Below are positions 16,064 to 23,839 of a DNA stretch of 44,342 nucleotides, one piece after another. Source of the stretch: Candidatus Latescibacterota bacterium (lineage in GTDB: Bacteria; Latescibacterota; UBA2968; UBA8231); NCBI GenBank assembly GCA_007136405.1, contig SLHA01000017.1, positions 1 through 44,342 of the forward strand, read 5' to 3'. How positions within the stretch are numbered: the stretch's first letter is position 1; every line of letters begins with the position of its first letter. The notes under the pieces are model-generated. The model was not told the DNA's origin, searched no databases, and saw nothing but the letters and a program-made list of their open reading frames with translations. A program made the position numbers and the translations under genes.

Positions 16064-16750
16064 ATGGCAGGCACAACCGCTGAACTAGGACAGGAAGACG
16101 TCACGGTTGCCGTGATCACCGGGGGCCACCCCTACGACGTGCGCGGCTTCACGCACATGTTTCGGCGCATCCGCGCAGCCGACTGCTACATCCATCACCT
16201 GGAGGACTTCGTCTGCGCCGGCGCCCAGGCTCAGGAATACGACGTGGCCCTCTTCTACACCATGCCGGAGCCGCAGCCCCCTCGGAACACTGGCGGTTGG
16301 GAGGACCGCATTCAACCCGCCCTCGAAGAGCTGGGCACTACGGAGCAGGGGATCTTCCTCCTCCATCATGCCATCCTCACATACTGGGACTGGCCCTTCT
16401 GGTCCGACATCGTGGGCATTCGCCAGCGGCACCTGTGGGGCGAGCACGGATATCATCACGATCAGGAGATTCGTGTCCGGATCAGCGACCAGGATCATCC
16501 CATCACGCGCGGACTGACGGACTGGACCATCACGGACGAGACGTACGAGATGGATGAACCTGCAGCCGACAACCGGATCCTGCTGACCACCGACCACCCG
16601 CAGAGCATGACAGCGATCGGCTGGACCCGCACCTTCCGTCAGTCCCGCGTCTTCTGCCTGGGGCTGGGTCACGACAACCAGGCCTACGCCGACGACGGGC
16701 TGCGGCAGGTGATCGAACGCGGCATCCAGTGGTGCGCCCGGCGGATCTGA
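16064..16750 (+). CDS. ThuA domain protein
   Basis: This is a 228-residue protein read from the ATG at 16064 (AGGAG 11 bases upstream); the longer frame from 15932 adds an unrelated leader. ThuA domains adopt a class I glutamine-amidotransferase-like fold and are linked to sugar metabolism. The N-terminal strand VTVAVITGGHPYDVRGF, the EYDVALFYTMPEP strand, a GIFLLHHAILTYWDWPFWSD segment and the DQDHPITRGL..W.I.DETY motif all match. The C-terminal TDHPQSMTAIGW and RVFCLGLGHDNQAY segment closes the domain. The nucleophile Cys of true amidotransferases is replaced by His-His (LLHHA). No signal peptide is seen. A decayed paralogue fragment lies at 1535-1717. Confidence 0.88.
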   Translation: MAGTTAELGQEDVTVAVITGGHPYDVRGFTHMFRRIRAADCYIHHLEDFVCAGAQAQEYDVALFYTMPEPQPPRNTGGWEDRIQPALEELGTTEQGIFLLHHAILTYWDWPFWSDIVGIRQRHLWGEHGYHHDQEIRVRISDQDHPITRGLTDWTITDETYEMDEPAADNRILLTTDHPQSMTAIGWTRTFRQSRVFCLGLGHDNQAYADDGLRQVIERGIQWCARRI

Positions 16751-16933
16751 CCCCGGCCGACGCCAGGACCGCCGATCCGCGGTCATGACGCGACTGCGGG
16801 ATGGCTCGACTGTGGCAGGGTTTGTCAGCGTATGCATCTCCGGACCGTGTCGCGGGGTACGGGCCCGCGGTGGTCTGTGGTACGATGCGGTGAGTGCTCG
16901 CCTCCAGCCGCTCGGACCGGTACTGGTGCTGGC

Positions 16934-17045
16934 GTTCAGCGTTCAAGGCTCAGCGTTCAGGGCTCAGCACTCAAGGCTCAGCGTTCAGGGCTCAGCGTTC
17001 AGGGCTCAGCACTCAGGGCTCAGCACTCAGGGCTCAGCACTCAGC
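16934..17045. repeat. Tandem array of a 14-nt repeat
   Basis: Seven full units of consensus RYTCARGGCTCAGC (GTTCAGGGCTCAGC and ACTCAGGGCTCAGC variants) run from 16941 to 17038, with half-units at both ends. Each 14-mer is itself two related 7-mers of the type NNTCAGS. The array lies between the convergent ThuA-like and hydrolase genes, and the last half-unit contains the hydrolase stop codon (TCA on this strand, 17041-17043). Confidence 0.9.
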
Positions 17046-18297
17046 GCCAGGCAGCCCGATTGGATGCCCGCATTTCCGGAGTCACGAAAGCGCACAGTTG
17101 GGCCGCCAGCTGCCGGAAGCCGGTGCGTCGAAAGCGCGTGTCTTGCCTGCTGTCCAGCTCTGGCAGGTATATCCTGCCCAGATCGTCGTCATTACGGCCA
17201 GGGACTCCGGTGATCCGCGTCGCCAGCTCATCCGCAGTCAGGGCCTCCTTTGGCCAGGTGGCGTAACAGTTCGCCGGTGCCTCGAGCGGACCTGCGGGCG
17301 TCTCACGGAGGGGTTCCAGGCCGGAGCACACGGCCAGAAACTCCAGCAGAGCATCCCGGCGCCGGTCATCCCATGGGTGGCCGCCCGGAAAAACCGCTGA
17401 TCGGATCGCGTCACCGGCGCCGTAATGGCGGTATACATTGTCCGTCCTTCGACACACCGTGTCGAATAGATCCTCCGGAAATAGATGATCCATCTGCCCC
17501 TGGAAAAGGAACAGCGGCCTGGGTGCAAAACAACCATACAGTTGCCACATCTCCAGGTTGCCGACGATACCGGGCAGGATATTGCAGTGGCAGTGCTTCT
17601 TCTCCTTGGCGGCGACAAATTCGAACGTGCTGGGGTAGCCGCTGGAGGACAGGGCGACAAGCTCATCTCTGCAGAGCGCCCCGAGGAACAGGGTAAGGGT
17701 TCCTCCGCCGGAGTTGCCGATGGCGGCTATTCTGTTATTGTCGAACATTTTGTTTTGCAACGCCCACTGCAACCAGGCCATCGTCTCCATGACGATCAGA
17801 CCCTGAACCGAGAGACCACAGCGAAAGGGTGCGACGGCGTCGCGATGTCCCATTGCGGCCCGCTCCCCCTGGCCGATATTATCGGGTACGAGGACGGCGA
17901 ATCCCTGGCAGGCCAGGCTCCATGCCATGCGACGGTACCCCTCGGCCTGTTTGCCACCCTGCGCATGACCGCAGCAGAGCAGTACGAGCGGCAGGCGACC
18001 TGCGGATTCGTTCCGCGTGACTTGCGGGACATAGAGGTGTGCGGCGCAGAAGCAACCGTCCCAGGATGTCGCCCTGAGCATCTGGATGGACACCTCACCG
18101 TGGTCGATGGCCCCGGCGATCTCCGCTTCGATGCGCGGAATCCATTCGTCGCGTATGCCGAGGCATTTCTTCGTCAGCCGGATGATCTCCTCGCGCTCCT
18201 CCGGAATCCATGGCCGGCGCCGCGGGGTGCTGAGAGCGGCGTGATGAAGATTGTGCTCCAGGGCATCGATGATCTCGTGATCGGTCTTGATGAGCAT
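17041..18297 (-). CDS. Alpha/beta-hydrolase (acetyl-esterase-like)
   Basis: This is a 418-residue serine hydrolase. The nucleophile elbow is AAIGNSGGGTLTLFL with Ser196, the acid is Asp270 in FLFQGQMDHLFPEDLF, and the catalytic His307 is in FPGGHPWDD. The oxyanion region is LVLLCCGHAQGGK (105-117). The arrangement, with a helical N-terminal arm (about 1-70), fits the Abhydrolase_7/acetylxylan-esterase-type group that removes acyl groups from sugars or related esters. The ATG at 18297 is used; a TTG further upstream is in frame but precedes a region of promoter-like repeats. The ribosome-binding site is weak (GGA 11 bases upstream). There is no signal peptide, so it is predicted cytoplasmic. 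The stop codon falls inside the tandem repeat at its 3' end. Confidence 0.85.
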   Translation of the reverse strand: MLIKTDHEIIDALEHNLHHAALSTPRRRPWIPEEREEIIRLTKKCLGIRDEWIPRIEAEIAGAIDHGEVSIQMLRATSWDGCFCAAHLYVPQVTRNESAGRLPLVLLCCGHAQGGKQAEGYRRMAWSLACQGFAVLVPDNIGQGERAAMGHRDAVAPFRCGLSVQGLIVMETMAWLQWALQNKMFDNNRIAAIGNSGGGTLTLFLGALCRDELVALSSSGYPSTFEFVAAKEKKHCHCNILPGIVGNLEMWQLYGCFAPRPLFLFQGQMDHLFPEDLFDTVCRRTDNVYRHYGAGDAIRSAVFPGGHPWDDRRRDALLEFLAVCSGLEPLRETPAGPLEAPANCYATWPKEALTADELATRITGVPGRNDDDLGRIYLPELDSRQDTRFRRTGFRQLAAQLCAFVTPEMRASNRAAWR

Positions 18298-18326
18298 CTG
18301 TCGCAATCCAACGTTACGCGCACAGG

Positions 18327-18494
18327 GCGTGTGTCCGCTCGTCCTAGCGATAGCGGCGCGTGTCAAGCCTGTCCCCCGGCGCGGTGTCAACTCGATCGTG
18401 CCGGGTGTGTCAGCTCTTGCATGACGCGCACCAGTTCATTGGTTCGGCGCGATGTCAACTCCTTACATGACGCGTGTGTCCGCTCGTTCTAGCG
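18327..18494 (-). promoter_or_regulatory. Cluster of direct repeats with TTGACA boxes
   Basis: Upstream of the hydrolase, 18327-18349 and 18472-18494 are the same 23 bases with one mismatch, and 18377-18393 and 18445-18461 are the same 17 bases with one mismatch. Read on the minus strand, TTGACA occurs at 18366-18361, 18390-18385 and 18458-18453, each followed by a CGCGCC-type stretch. They look like repeated -35 regions or operator half-sites. No matching -10 hexamer is obvious, so a multi-copy regulator-binding region is as likely as multiple promoters. Confidence 0.5.
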
Positions 18495-18506
18495 GCGCGG
18501 TTGCCG

Positions 18507-20531
18507 TCACGCCACTTCGTTTCTGTATTCGTCCACGCACAACCCGATGCGCTCAGTCGGCAGATGCTGGAAGCCGATGTGCCGCAGCACCGGCGCATCC
18601 GCGCGCAGGGCGAAGTGCGCCCGCTCGGGTTGATCTGGGTCTACGAAGCCCGGGTCGCCGTCCAGCCAGTTGGCCCGGACATCGACCAGTTCGGTGCGCG
18701 CTTCCCAGTGAATCTTCAACCATTCGCCGCTGATGAAGATGTTGCGGAGGACGCGATTGCCTTCGGGCGGCACACCTTTGCCCACGGCCAGCCAGCGGTC
18801 GATCTCCATCAGTTGCGGATAGCGGGTGGAATACGGCGGATGGTGGTGATCCATGGCCAACAGCCGCTCCTTCATGGTCTGGTTCACCATGTTCTGCCAG
18901 ACCTCACGCGGCGACAGCCCGCGCCCGTCGATCTGCACCGCTGGTTGGGTGTCGATGAACAAGTTGTTTTCTATGGTGCAATCCCGGCCGCCGCCGATGA
19001 AGGCGGCCAGTTGCGTGTTGCGGAAAATGTTGCCGAACACGGTGATGCCGCTGACGCAGTCGTCCAGGTACACGGCGATGGAACCGAGCATGCCAGGCCC
19101 GTGGATGTCGTGCAGGTAGTTGAAGCGGATGACGTTGTCCCGGTAGGTCCAGTCCCGGCCGGTGTAGATGCCGCCCACATCGCCTGTTTCGCGACAGACA
19201 TCGTGGATGTCGTTGTACTCGATCAGGTGCTCGTTGCCGGTGAACAGAATGGGGCAATGCGGATGGTCATGGATGTGGTTGTTGGACACCCGCGAGCCCA
19301 CCCCGGACATGATGACCGCGGGAACGTAACAGCGGGACCAGCGCGCCTGGTGGTGGAAGTGACAGTTGTGGACGTAGTGACGGCACGGCTCCAGCGTTTT
19401 CCGGTCCCCGCCGGACAGGCTCACCCCGCCGTCGCCGTTGTGGCGGATGTCGCAGGACTGCACACCGTGGTCGGTGCCGCCGTCGATCCAGACGCCGTAG
19501 TTGCCGGTGTTGCTGATGGTGCAGCCAGCCACCAGGCAGCCGGCTCCGCCGGTGATGGTCACGGCGTGGCCGCGCGTGGCGGTGAGCGTCAGATCGCGTA
19601 TCACCACGTGGCGGGCGGAGCGCAGGCTGAGCAGCGGCTTTTCCAGCAGGGACAGCATCACTTCGGCGTCATCCACCGGACCGGGCGGCCAGAAGTACAG
19701 CATGTTGCGGTCCCGGTCCACGTAGAACTCGCCGGGCGTGTCCAGCTCTTCCAGGATGTTGAGATAATAGATGCGTTGGCCCGGGCGAATGCCGTACAGG
19801 CCGTGCGGCGCGTGGGTGCGGATGTGGCGCTGGTCTGGATCGATGGCGGCGATGCGTTCGTAGCTGTTGGCCCAATCGTACGCCCAATATCCGTGCACCC
19901 ACACATCGTCGCTGGGCGCCCAGCGGGACGGACGGTCTCCTTCGTAGTGGAAGCCGGCTTCCAGTTGCCCCAGCTCGGTGCCATGGCCGTCGTCGCGGCC
20001 GGTACCCGCCGGGAAGCCGGCGATGCGGACGAACGGCTCCGGCTCCTCGGCGTTGGGCCAGCGCGCCAGAGTCATGGGTTCGCCGTCGTAGAACAGCTCC
20101 ACGTGCGCCGGGGTGATCTGGCGGCCGAAGCCGCGCGAGCGCATACGGGTCGGCTTACGCAGACCCAGCGCCGCCAGGTCCAGTTGCAGCACGTGGTCGC
20201 GCGCCGCCGAATCCAGCCGATCCAGCACGGAAGAGTCGCGCACCGGTTCGAATCCGGTCACCGCCATACCACCCAGCAGGCGCACGCGCTGGCCGGGAGC
20301 GGCGCGCAGCGTCACCGGCGCCGTCGCGGTGCCGGAGTCCCGGGACATCAGCTCGAAGGTTTTGCTCAGCGGATAGTCGCCGGCCGCCAGCCAGATGGTG
20401 CTGCCGGCCCGTTCGTCGCGAGGCAGATCCCGCAGGGCGGCCCGGGCGCGGGCGAGGGTGAGAAACGGTCGGGCTTCGGTTCCGGGATGAGCGTCATCGC
20501 CGGTGGTCGCTACATGGATATCGGTAGCCAC
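18507..20531 (-). CDS. Right-handed parallel beta-helix protein
   Basis: This is a 674-residue protein starting at a GTG (20531) preceded by AGAGGTG. The start matches typical beta-helix enzymes: IHVATTGDDAHPGTEARPFL and LARARAALRDLP, then WLAAGDYPLSKTFEL. A middle domain (about 110-300) is followed by helix coils rich in N, G and H: VVIRDLTLTATRGHAVTITG, CTISNTGNYGVWIDGGTDHG, NNHIHDHPHC and IEYNDIHDVCRETGDVGGIY. The repeats are Right-handed_BH/NosD-like, as in polysaccharide lyases and glycosidases. No signal peptide is seen. The closing DPGFVDPDQPERAHFALRAD segment is common in this group. The substrate is unknown. Confidence 0.88.
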   Translation of the reverse strand: MATDIHVATTGDDAHPGTEARPFLTLARARAALRDLPRDERAGSTIWLAAGDYPLSKTFELMSRDSGTATAPVTLRAAPGQRVRLLGGMAVTGFEPVRDSSVLDRLDSAARDHVLQLDLAALGLRKPTRMRSRGFGRQITPAHVELFYDGEPMTLARWPNAEEPEPFVRIAGFPAGTGRDDGHGTELGQLEAGFHYEGDRPSRWAPSDDVWVHGYWAYDWANSYERIAAIDPDQRHIRTHAPHGLYGIRPGQRIYYLNILEELDTPGEFYVDRDRNMLYFWPPGPVDDAEVMLSLLEKPLLSLRSARHVVIRDLTLTATRGHAVTITGGAGCLVAGCTISNTGNYGVWIDGGTDHGVQSCDIRHNGDGGVSLSGGDRKTLEPCRHYVHNCHFHHQARWSRCYVPAVIMSGVGSRVSNNHIHDHPHCPILFTGNEHLIEYNDIHDVCRETGDVGGIYTGRDWTYRDNVIRFNYLHDIHGPGMLGSIAVYLDDCVSGITVFGNIFRNTQLAAFIGGGRDCTIENNLFIDTQPAVQIDGRGLSPREVWQNMVNQTMKERLLAMDHHHPPYSTRYPQLMEIDRWLAVGKGVPPEGNRVLRNIFISGEWLKIHWEARTELVDVRANWLDGDPGFVDPDQPERAHFALRADAPVLRHIGFQHLPTERIGLCVDEYRNEVA

Positions 20532-20844
20532 TGGTCACCTCTGGGGGCGCGGGGGAAACGAACGGATACATGGGCTGTCGGCCGGTCCAGCGGCCGATCC
20601 AGGCCCTTGGCCCGGATCGCCGGGCTGCTGATCATGGTGGCGATATAGGGCGACCGTGCTGGCGCGTCAAGGGGCGGTGCGGCGGACACGCTCAGAAGGT
20701 GGTGGGGTGAACGCGCAAAGGGCGGCGCGTGGCCGCCGCTCACGAGATGCGACACTTGCTGGATGACAGGCCCTAACGAGATGCCGGTGCCAGTTCCAAT
20801 GTGTTGGTGATTTGCGCAAGGCCGCTAAAAACATGCAGACGGAT

Positions 20845-20873
20845 TTGACAGACCTGGCGCTGCCTTCCATACT
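20845..20873 (+). promoter_or_regulatory. Candidate sigma-70 promoter
   Basis: TTGACA (20845-20850) and CATACT (20868-20873) are separated by 17 bases, about 95 bases upstream of the DUF6504 gene. The -35 box is consensus and the -10 box shares four of six bases with TATAAT. The 5' leader would be about 85 nt. Confidence 0.4.
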
Positions 20874-20968
20874 ATTGGCGATGAAAGGTGCTTTTTTGTG
20901 CACTATGTTCAGCAGGAGCGCCCATTCCGGCCCCGTGACCGTGGCCGAGGTCATACCAAGGTTCAACC

Positions 20969-21238
20969 ATGAAACGCTTCTCGCTGCCCATCCAGGTGTC
21001 GGTCGATCCAGACCAGGCGCCCAACGCTTTTCGCTGGCGGCAACTGGATTATGATGTGATCGAATTGCTGGATCACTGGCGTATCCAGACGCGGTGGTGG
21101 GAGGAGACCGAGGAGCAGCGGGACTACTACCAGGTGCTGGCGTGCCCCGCGGGCATGGAGCCACGGCCGGAAGTGGAAGGGGTGTACGAGCTCTACCAGC
21201 GCAACGGCGCATGGTTCATGGGAGCCGTGGTGGACTAG
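20969..21238 (+). CDS. DUF6504 family small protein
   Basis: This is an 89-residue protein; AAGG lies 8 bases before the ATG. The spacing of FRWRQLDYDVIELLDHWRIQ, TRWWEETEEQRDYYQVLA and VEGVYELYQRNGAWFMGAVVD fits the DUF6504 pattern (a beta-rich module with W and Y residues in W-x-R-Y-x-V..L-x-x-W and VYELY motifs). In many GC-rich bacteria such proteins lie next to the ImuA-ImuB-DnaE2 mutagenesis genes; none is present here. The gene stands alone between the divergent beta-helix gene and the convergent membrane operon. Confidence 0.65.
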   Translation: MKRFSLPIQVSVDPDQAPNAFRWRQLDYDVIELLDHWRIQTRWWEETEEQRDYYQVLACPAGMEPRPEVEGVYELYQRNGAWFMGAVVD

Positions 21239-21290
21239 GCCTGGCTCCGCCGCGCGGTCAATCCCGCCACGGCTTCCGGAGGCACCAAAA

Positions 21291-22262
21291 TCAGAGTATG
21301 CCCGCCGATTGCAACAGGGCGGTGGCGCCGTCCACCACACGCCGGTTGTTGGGGTCGATGAGCCAGAGCCAGTCGTCGAAGAGAAATTCCAGACGAATGG
21401 CCAGCAGGGCGATACGCCCCATCACGGTGTACCCGAAAGCCGCTCCGAAAGTGATCATCAGCACCCAGATGCCCGCCCGGGCGCACTTGCCCACCGCACC
21501 GCGGTGTTCGATGGAGAAGAAGAAGTACACCAGGCAGGCCAGCATGCCGAATACCGTCAGCACGTTGCGCACCGAATCCCAGAACGCGAAACCGCGTTCG
21601 TTCATCACCACCAGCGGCACGATACTATTGCGGATCTGGCTGAGGAAGTCCGCATGGATGTAGGTGACCAGGCGCAATCCGCAGAATACGCCGATGATGA
21701 ATGCCATGGGCCAGCGACCAATCCAGGCTCCGCGCGGTGCCAGTCTCCACAGCAACAGGACCCCCAGCGTCAGCGGCACCAGGTAGGAGAGGTCGGGTTC
21801 GGCTTCCAGACCGGGCAGCGCCCATGCCTGGATGACGCCGGGCATCAGCTTGCCCAGCAGATTGGGGACGAGCACTTCCCAGAAGCCGACCACCATCCAG
21901 TACGCCGCCGAGACGCCGACCAGGATGGATTCCGCCACCTTGTAAACCGGGTTGTCGCCGGCCAGGAAAGAGAGCACGGCCAGGGTGAACAACGCTGCGA
22001 GCCAGATGCCCACGGTGTTCGCCGGACTCCAGCGTACGGCAGTCTGGGCAGGATCGGCGGCCTGGGCCCGCCAGTATTCGGCCGGATCCACCCGTTCCAC
22101 CCCCTGCCAGCGGCCCTCTGGGTGATCTTCGTCCACGGCACGCGGCACCACGCGCACATACGCGCTGCCCCGGCCTCCTTCGCCCTGCAGCGTCCGCCCG
22201 ATGAGAAAGGCGGCGGCAACGACCATAACCAATGTCCATAGCATCGTCGACCGCTGCATCAT
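21291..22262 (-). CDS. Polytopic membrane protein, last gene of the DUF6754 operon
   Basis: This is a 323-residue integral membrane protein with about seven hydrophobic segments. They include LWTLVMVVAAAFLIG near the start, IWLAALFTLAVLSFLAG, AESILVGVSAAYWMVVGFWE, YLVPLTLGVLLLWRLAP and VLTVFGMLACLVYFFF. A cytoplasmic-side segment reads SIEHRGAVGKCARAGIWVLM, and the C-terminus ends DPNNRRVVDGATALLQS. The start ATG at 22262 overlaps the stop of the previous gene (ATGATGA), which implies translational coupling. The reading frame continues upstream to 22514 but only as a shadow of that gene. The family is not recognised. Its role must be judged with the three genes before it. Confidence 0.75.
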   Translation of the reverse strand: MMQRSTMLWTLVMVVAAAFLIGRTLQGEGGRGSAYVRVVPRAVDEDHPEGRWQGVERVDPAEYWRAQAADPAQTAVRWSPANTVGIWLAALFTLAVLSFLAGDNPVYKVAESILVGVSAAYWMVVGFWEVLVPNLLGKLMPGVIQAWALPGLEAEPDLSYLVPLTLGVLLLWRLAPRGAWIGRWPMAFIIGVFCGLRLVTYIHADFLSQIRNSIVPLVVMNERGFAFWDSVRNVLTVFGMLACLVYFFFSIEHRGAVGKCARAGIWVLMITFGAAFGYTVMGRIALLAIRLEFLFDDWLWLIDPNNRRVVDGATALLQSAGIL

Positions 22263-23125
22263 CGTCTCCCGCGCTTCTGCTCGGTGAAGTAGACCACATT
22301 GCCGGCGATGATCAGCAGGATCATCAGGACATGCGCCACCAGCTGCGGCCCCATGCGCCGGCGCGCTTCCGCGTAGCGCGCCGGCGGGTCTTCCCCGGCA
22401 TACGCCTGCATGACCAGTTCCTCGTATTCGGCGGCACCCTTGATGGCGCCCAGCAGCCCCGGCAACTGCTGCGGGATGTACGGATACAGCAGGGGCGCCT
22501 GGATACCCGTGCACCCGGCGACGATGCGCAGGTCATGGGGATAGGGGGTGACGGCGTACTGGACCCACTCCTTGGTACCGGGAGTACCGGCAGACAGGCT
22601 GACGATCAGGTCCATCTGGCGGATATCGGTCACATCCTCCAGCATGGGGATCCTGTTCAACGGCGTGCCGCGGGCATCCGTAGTGTAGAGCTGACGCAGG
22701 TCTGTGAGGATGACCTTGATGACGCCTTCACCGCCGGATTTGAATCCCAGATCCACGTAGTCCTCACCATACACCATGTGGGGAAAGTCCCGGCGTATGA
22801 CATCCTGGATGACGTTGCTGATCATTTGCGGACCCACCGGCCACAGCGCCATGAAATAGAGGCGCAGCTCCTTCTGGGCACAGTGGTAGGTGAGCGAGGT
22901 GGCCATGGGACCCAGTTCCCCCTCCGAGGCCGGATCGAAGTCGAAGGCCAGCAGTACCCGGTCGCCGGGTTGCAAGGCTTCGATCTCGTCGAACACGGCC
23001 TGGGCCAGGCCGGACGGTTTCTCCGGGAAACGCGACTGCAACAGGATGGGAACGGCCACCGCCAGCAGCATCATCAGGAAGATCAACCGCCGGTCCAGGT
23101 TGCGCAGGATGGACAGCATGCTCAC
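22259..23125 (-). CDS. Bitopic membrane protein with an alpha/beta soluble domain
   Basis: This is a 288-residue protein with a membrane helix at 13-30 (RLIFLMMLLAVAVPILLQ) and another at about 262-280 (LVAHVLMILLIIAGNVVYF), enclosing a soluble domain of about 230 residues. Strand-helix alternation (DRVLLAFDFDPAS, ELRLYFMALWP, GVIKVILTDLRQLY, MDLIVSLSAG, LRIVAGCTGIQAP) points to a Rossmann-like fold. A motif at 202-230 (VAGC...YIPQQLPGLLGAIKG) resembles one in the DUF6754 protein. Both ends overlap neighbours by 4 bases. No catalytic residues are apparent. Confidence 0.75.
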   Translation of the reverse strand: MSMLSILRNLDRRLIFLMMLLAVAVPILLQSRFPEKPSGLAQAVFDEIEALQPGDRVLLAFDFDPASEGELGPMATSLTYHCAQKELRLYFMALWPVGPQMISNVIQDVIRRDFPHMVYGEDYVDLGFKSGGEGVIKVILTDLRQLYTTDARGTPLNRIPMLEDVTDIRQMDLIVSLSAGTPGTKEWVQYAVTPYPHDLRIVAGCTGIQAPLLYPYIPQQLPGLLGAIKGAAEYEELVMQAYAGEDPPARYAEARRRMGPQLVAHVLMILLIIAGNVVYFTEQKRGRR

Positions 23126-23823
23126 TCGTCTCCTGACCCCAGGTAGGAGCGGTCGACGCCGAGCAGTATCTTCAGCGACACAGCCGCAGTACCCAACGCG
23201 ATACCGATCATGATGGCGCGATTGCCGGCAGTTACGAACACGCGCATGATGTCCACGCTGAGATTTTCTATGCGCAGACCGTACAGCGAGTCAGGCAGCC
23301 AGCTGGTGAGATAGACACCGGCAAAGGTACGCCCAAGAAGGATGATGAATGCCGTACCCAGCAGCAGGGCGGCCTCTGTATTGCGCGCCCGGAAGGCCCG
23401 GAAGGCCGCCGAGGCCACGTAGAAGGCCAATAGTGCGAAGATGGTTGCCGTCAGGGGAACGAAGGCGTATTCGTAAATCCACCAGAAGACGGTGCCAGTC
23501 TCCCGGTATGCGCCGCTCCAGGCGCTGCTGGCCGGATATTGCGGATTGGGGGTGGCGCCCAGCTTGGCCAGTCCGGCGAACAAAGTCAGGGCGAACGCGG
23601 CCACGGTGATGGCCGAGTAGGCCCAGCCCGGCTTCCGCGCCGATACTTTCTGCAGATGGTTCTTCAGCAGGTTGCCGCCCCCCAGAATGAAGGCGATGGC
23701 GGCCAGCACATCGAACCAGATGGACACGCTCTCCCCCCAGCCTTCGGCGAAGGGGACGAAATAGGCGATGATCAGCACGAAACCGGCGACGGATGCGATG
23801 AGGAACGGGATGGTTCGCTTCAA
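23122..23823 (-). CDS. Six-helix membrane protein of the DUF6754 operon
   Basis: This is a 233-residue protein, almost entirely hydrophobic, with about six membrane segments: IPFLIASVAGFVLIIAYFVP at the start, IWFDVLAAIAFILGGGNLL, AYSAITVAAFALTLFAGLA, EYAFVPLTATIFALLAFYVA, ALLLGTAFIILLGRTFAG, and a final one near IMIGIALGTAAVSLKILLG. Its stop overlaps the start of the next gene by 4 bases, and it begins 16 bases after the DUF6754 gene. No transport or enzyme motif is recognised. It is likely a subunit of the same membrane assembly. Confidence 0.75.
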   Translation of the reverse strand: MKRTIPFLIASVAGFVLIIAYFVPFAEGWGESVSIWFDVLAAIAFILGGGNLLKNHLQKVSARKPGWAYSAITVAAFALTLFAGLAKLGATPNPQYPASSAWSGAYRETGTVFWWIYEYAFVPLTATIFALLAFYVASAAFRAFRARNTEAALLLGTAFIILLGRTFAGVYLTSWLPDSLYGLRIENLSVDIMRVFVTAGNRAIMIGIALGTAAVSLKILLGVDRSYLGSGDE

Positions 23824-23839
23824 TCCCCGTGCTCCTGAG

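Noticed and set aside
14277-16750. Methyltransferase, membrane protein and ThuA-like gene as a single operon
   Set aside because: The gaps of about 198 and 215 bases and the unlike functions give no firm support, so they are described separately.
16934-17045. Possible CRISPR array
   Set aside because: Units of 14 bases follow each other directly without spacers, so it is a tandem repeat and not repeat-spacer DNA. No cas genes are present.
20242-20258. ACCGG-TTCGAAT-CCGGT, a perfect tRNA T-arm-like hairpin
   Set aside because: No acceptor, D or anticodon arm can be built around it, and it lies within the beta-helix coding sequence.
18474-20648. A 724-codon plus-strand open frame opposite the beta-helix gene
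   Set aside because: It is longer than the minus-strand gene, but it is rich in His/Val/Gln without any domain pattern, whereas the minus strand gives clear beta-helix repeats and a ribosome-binding site. It is a GC-driven shadow.
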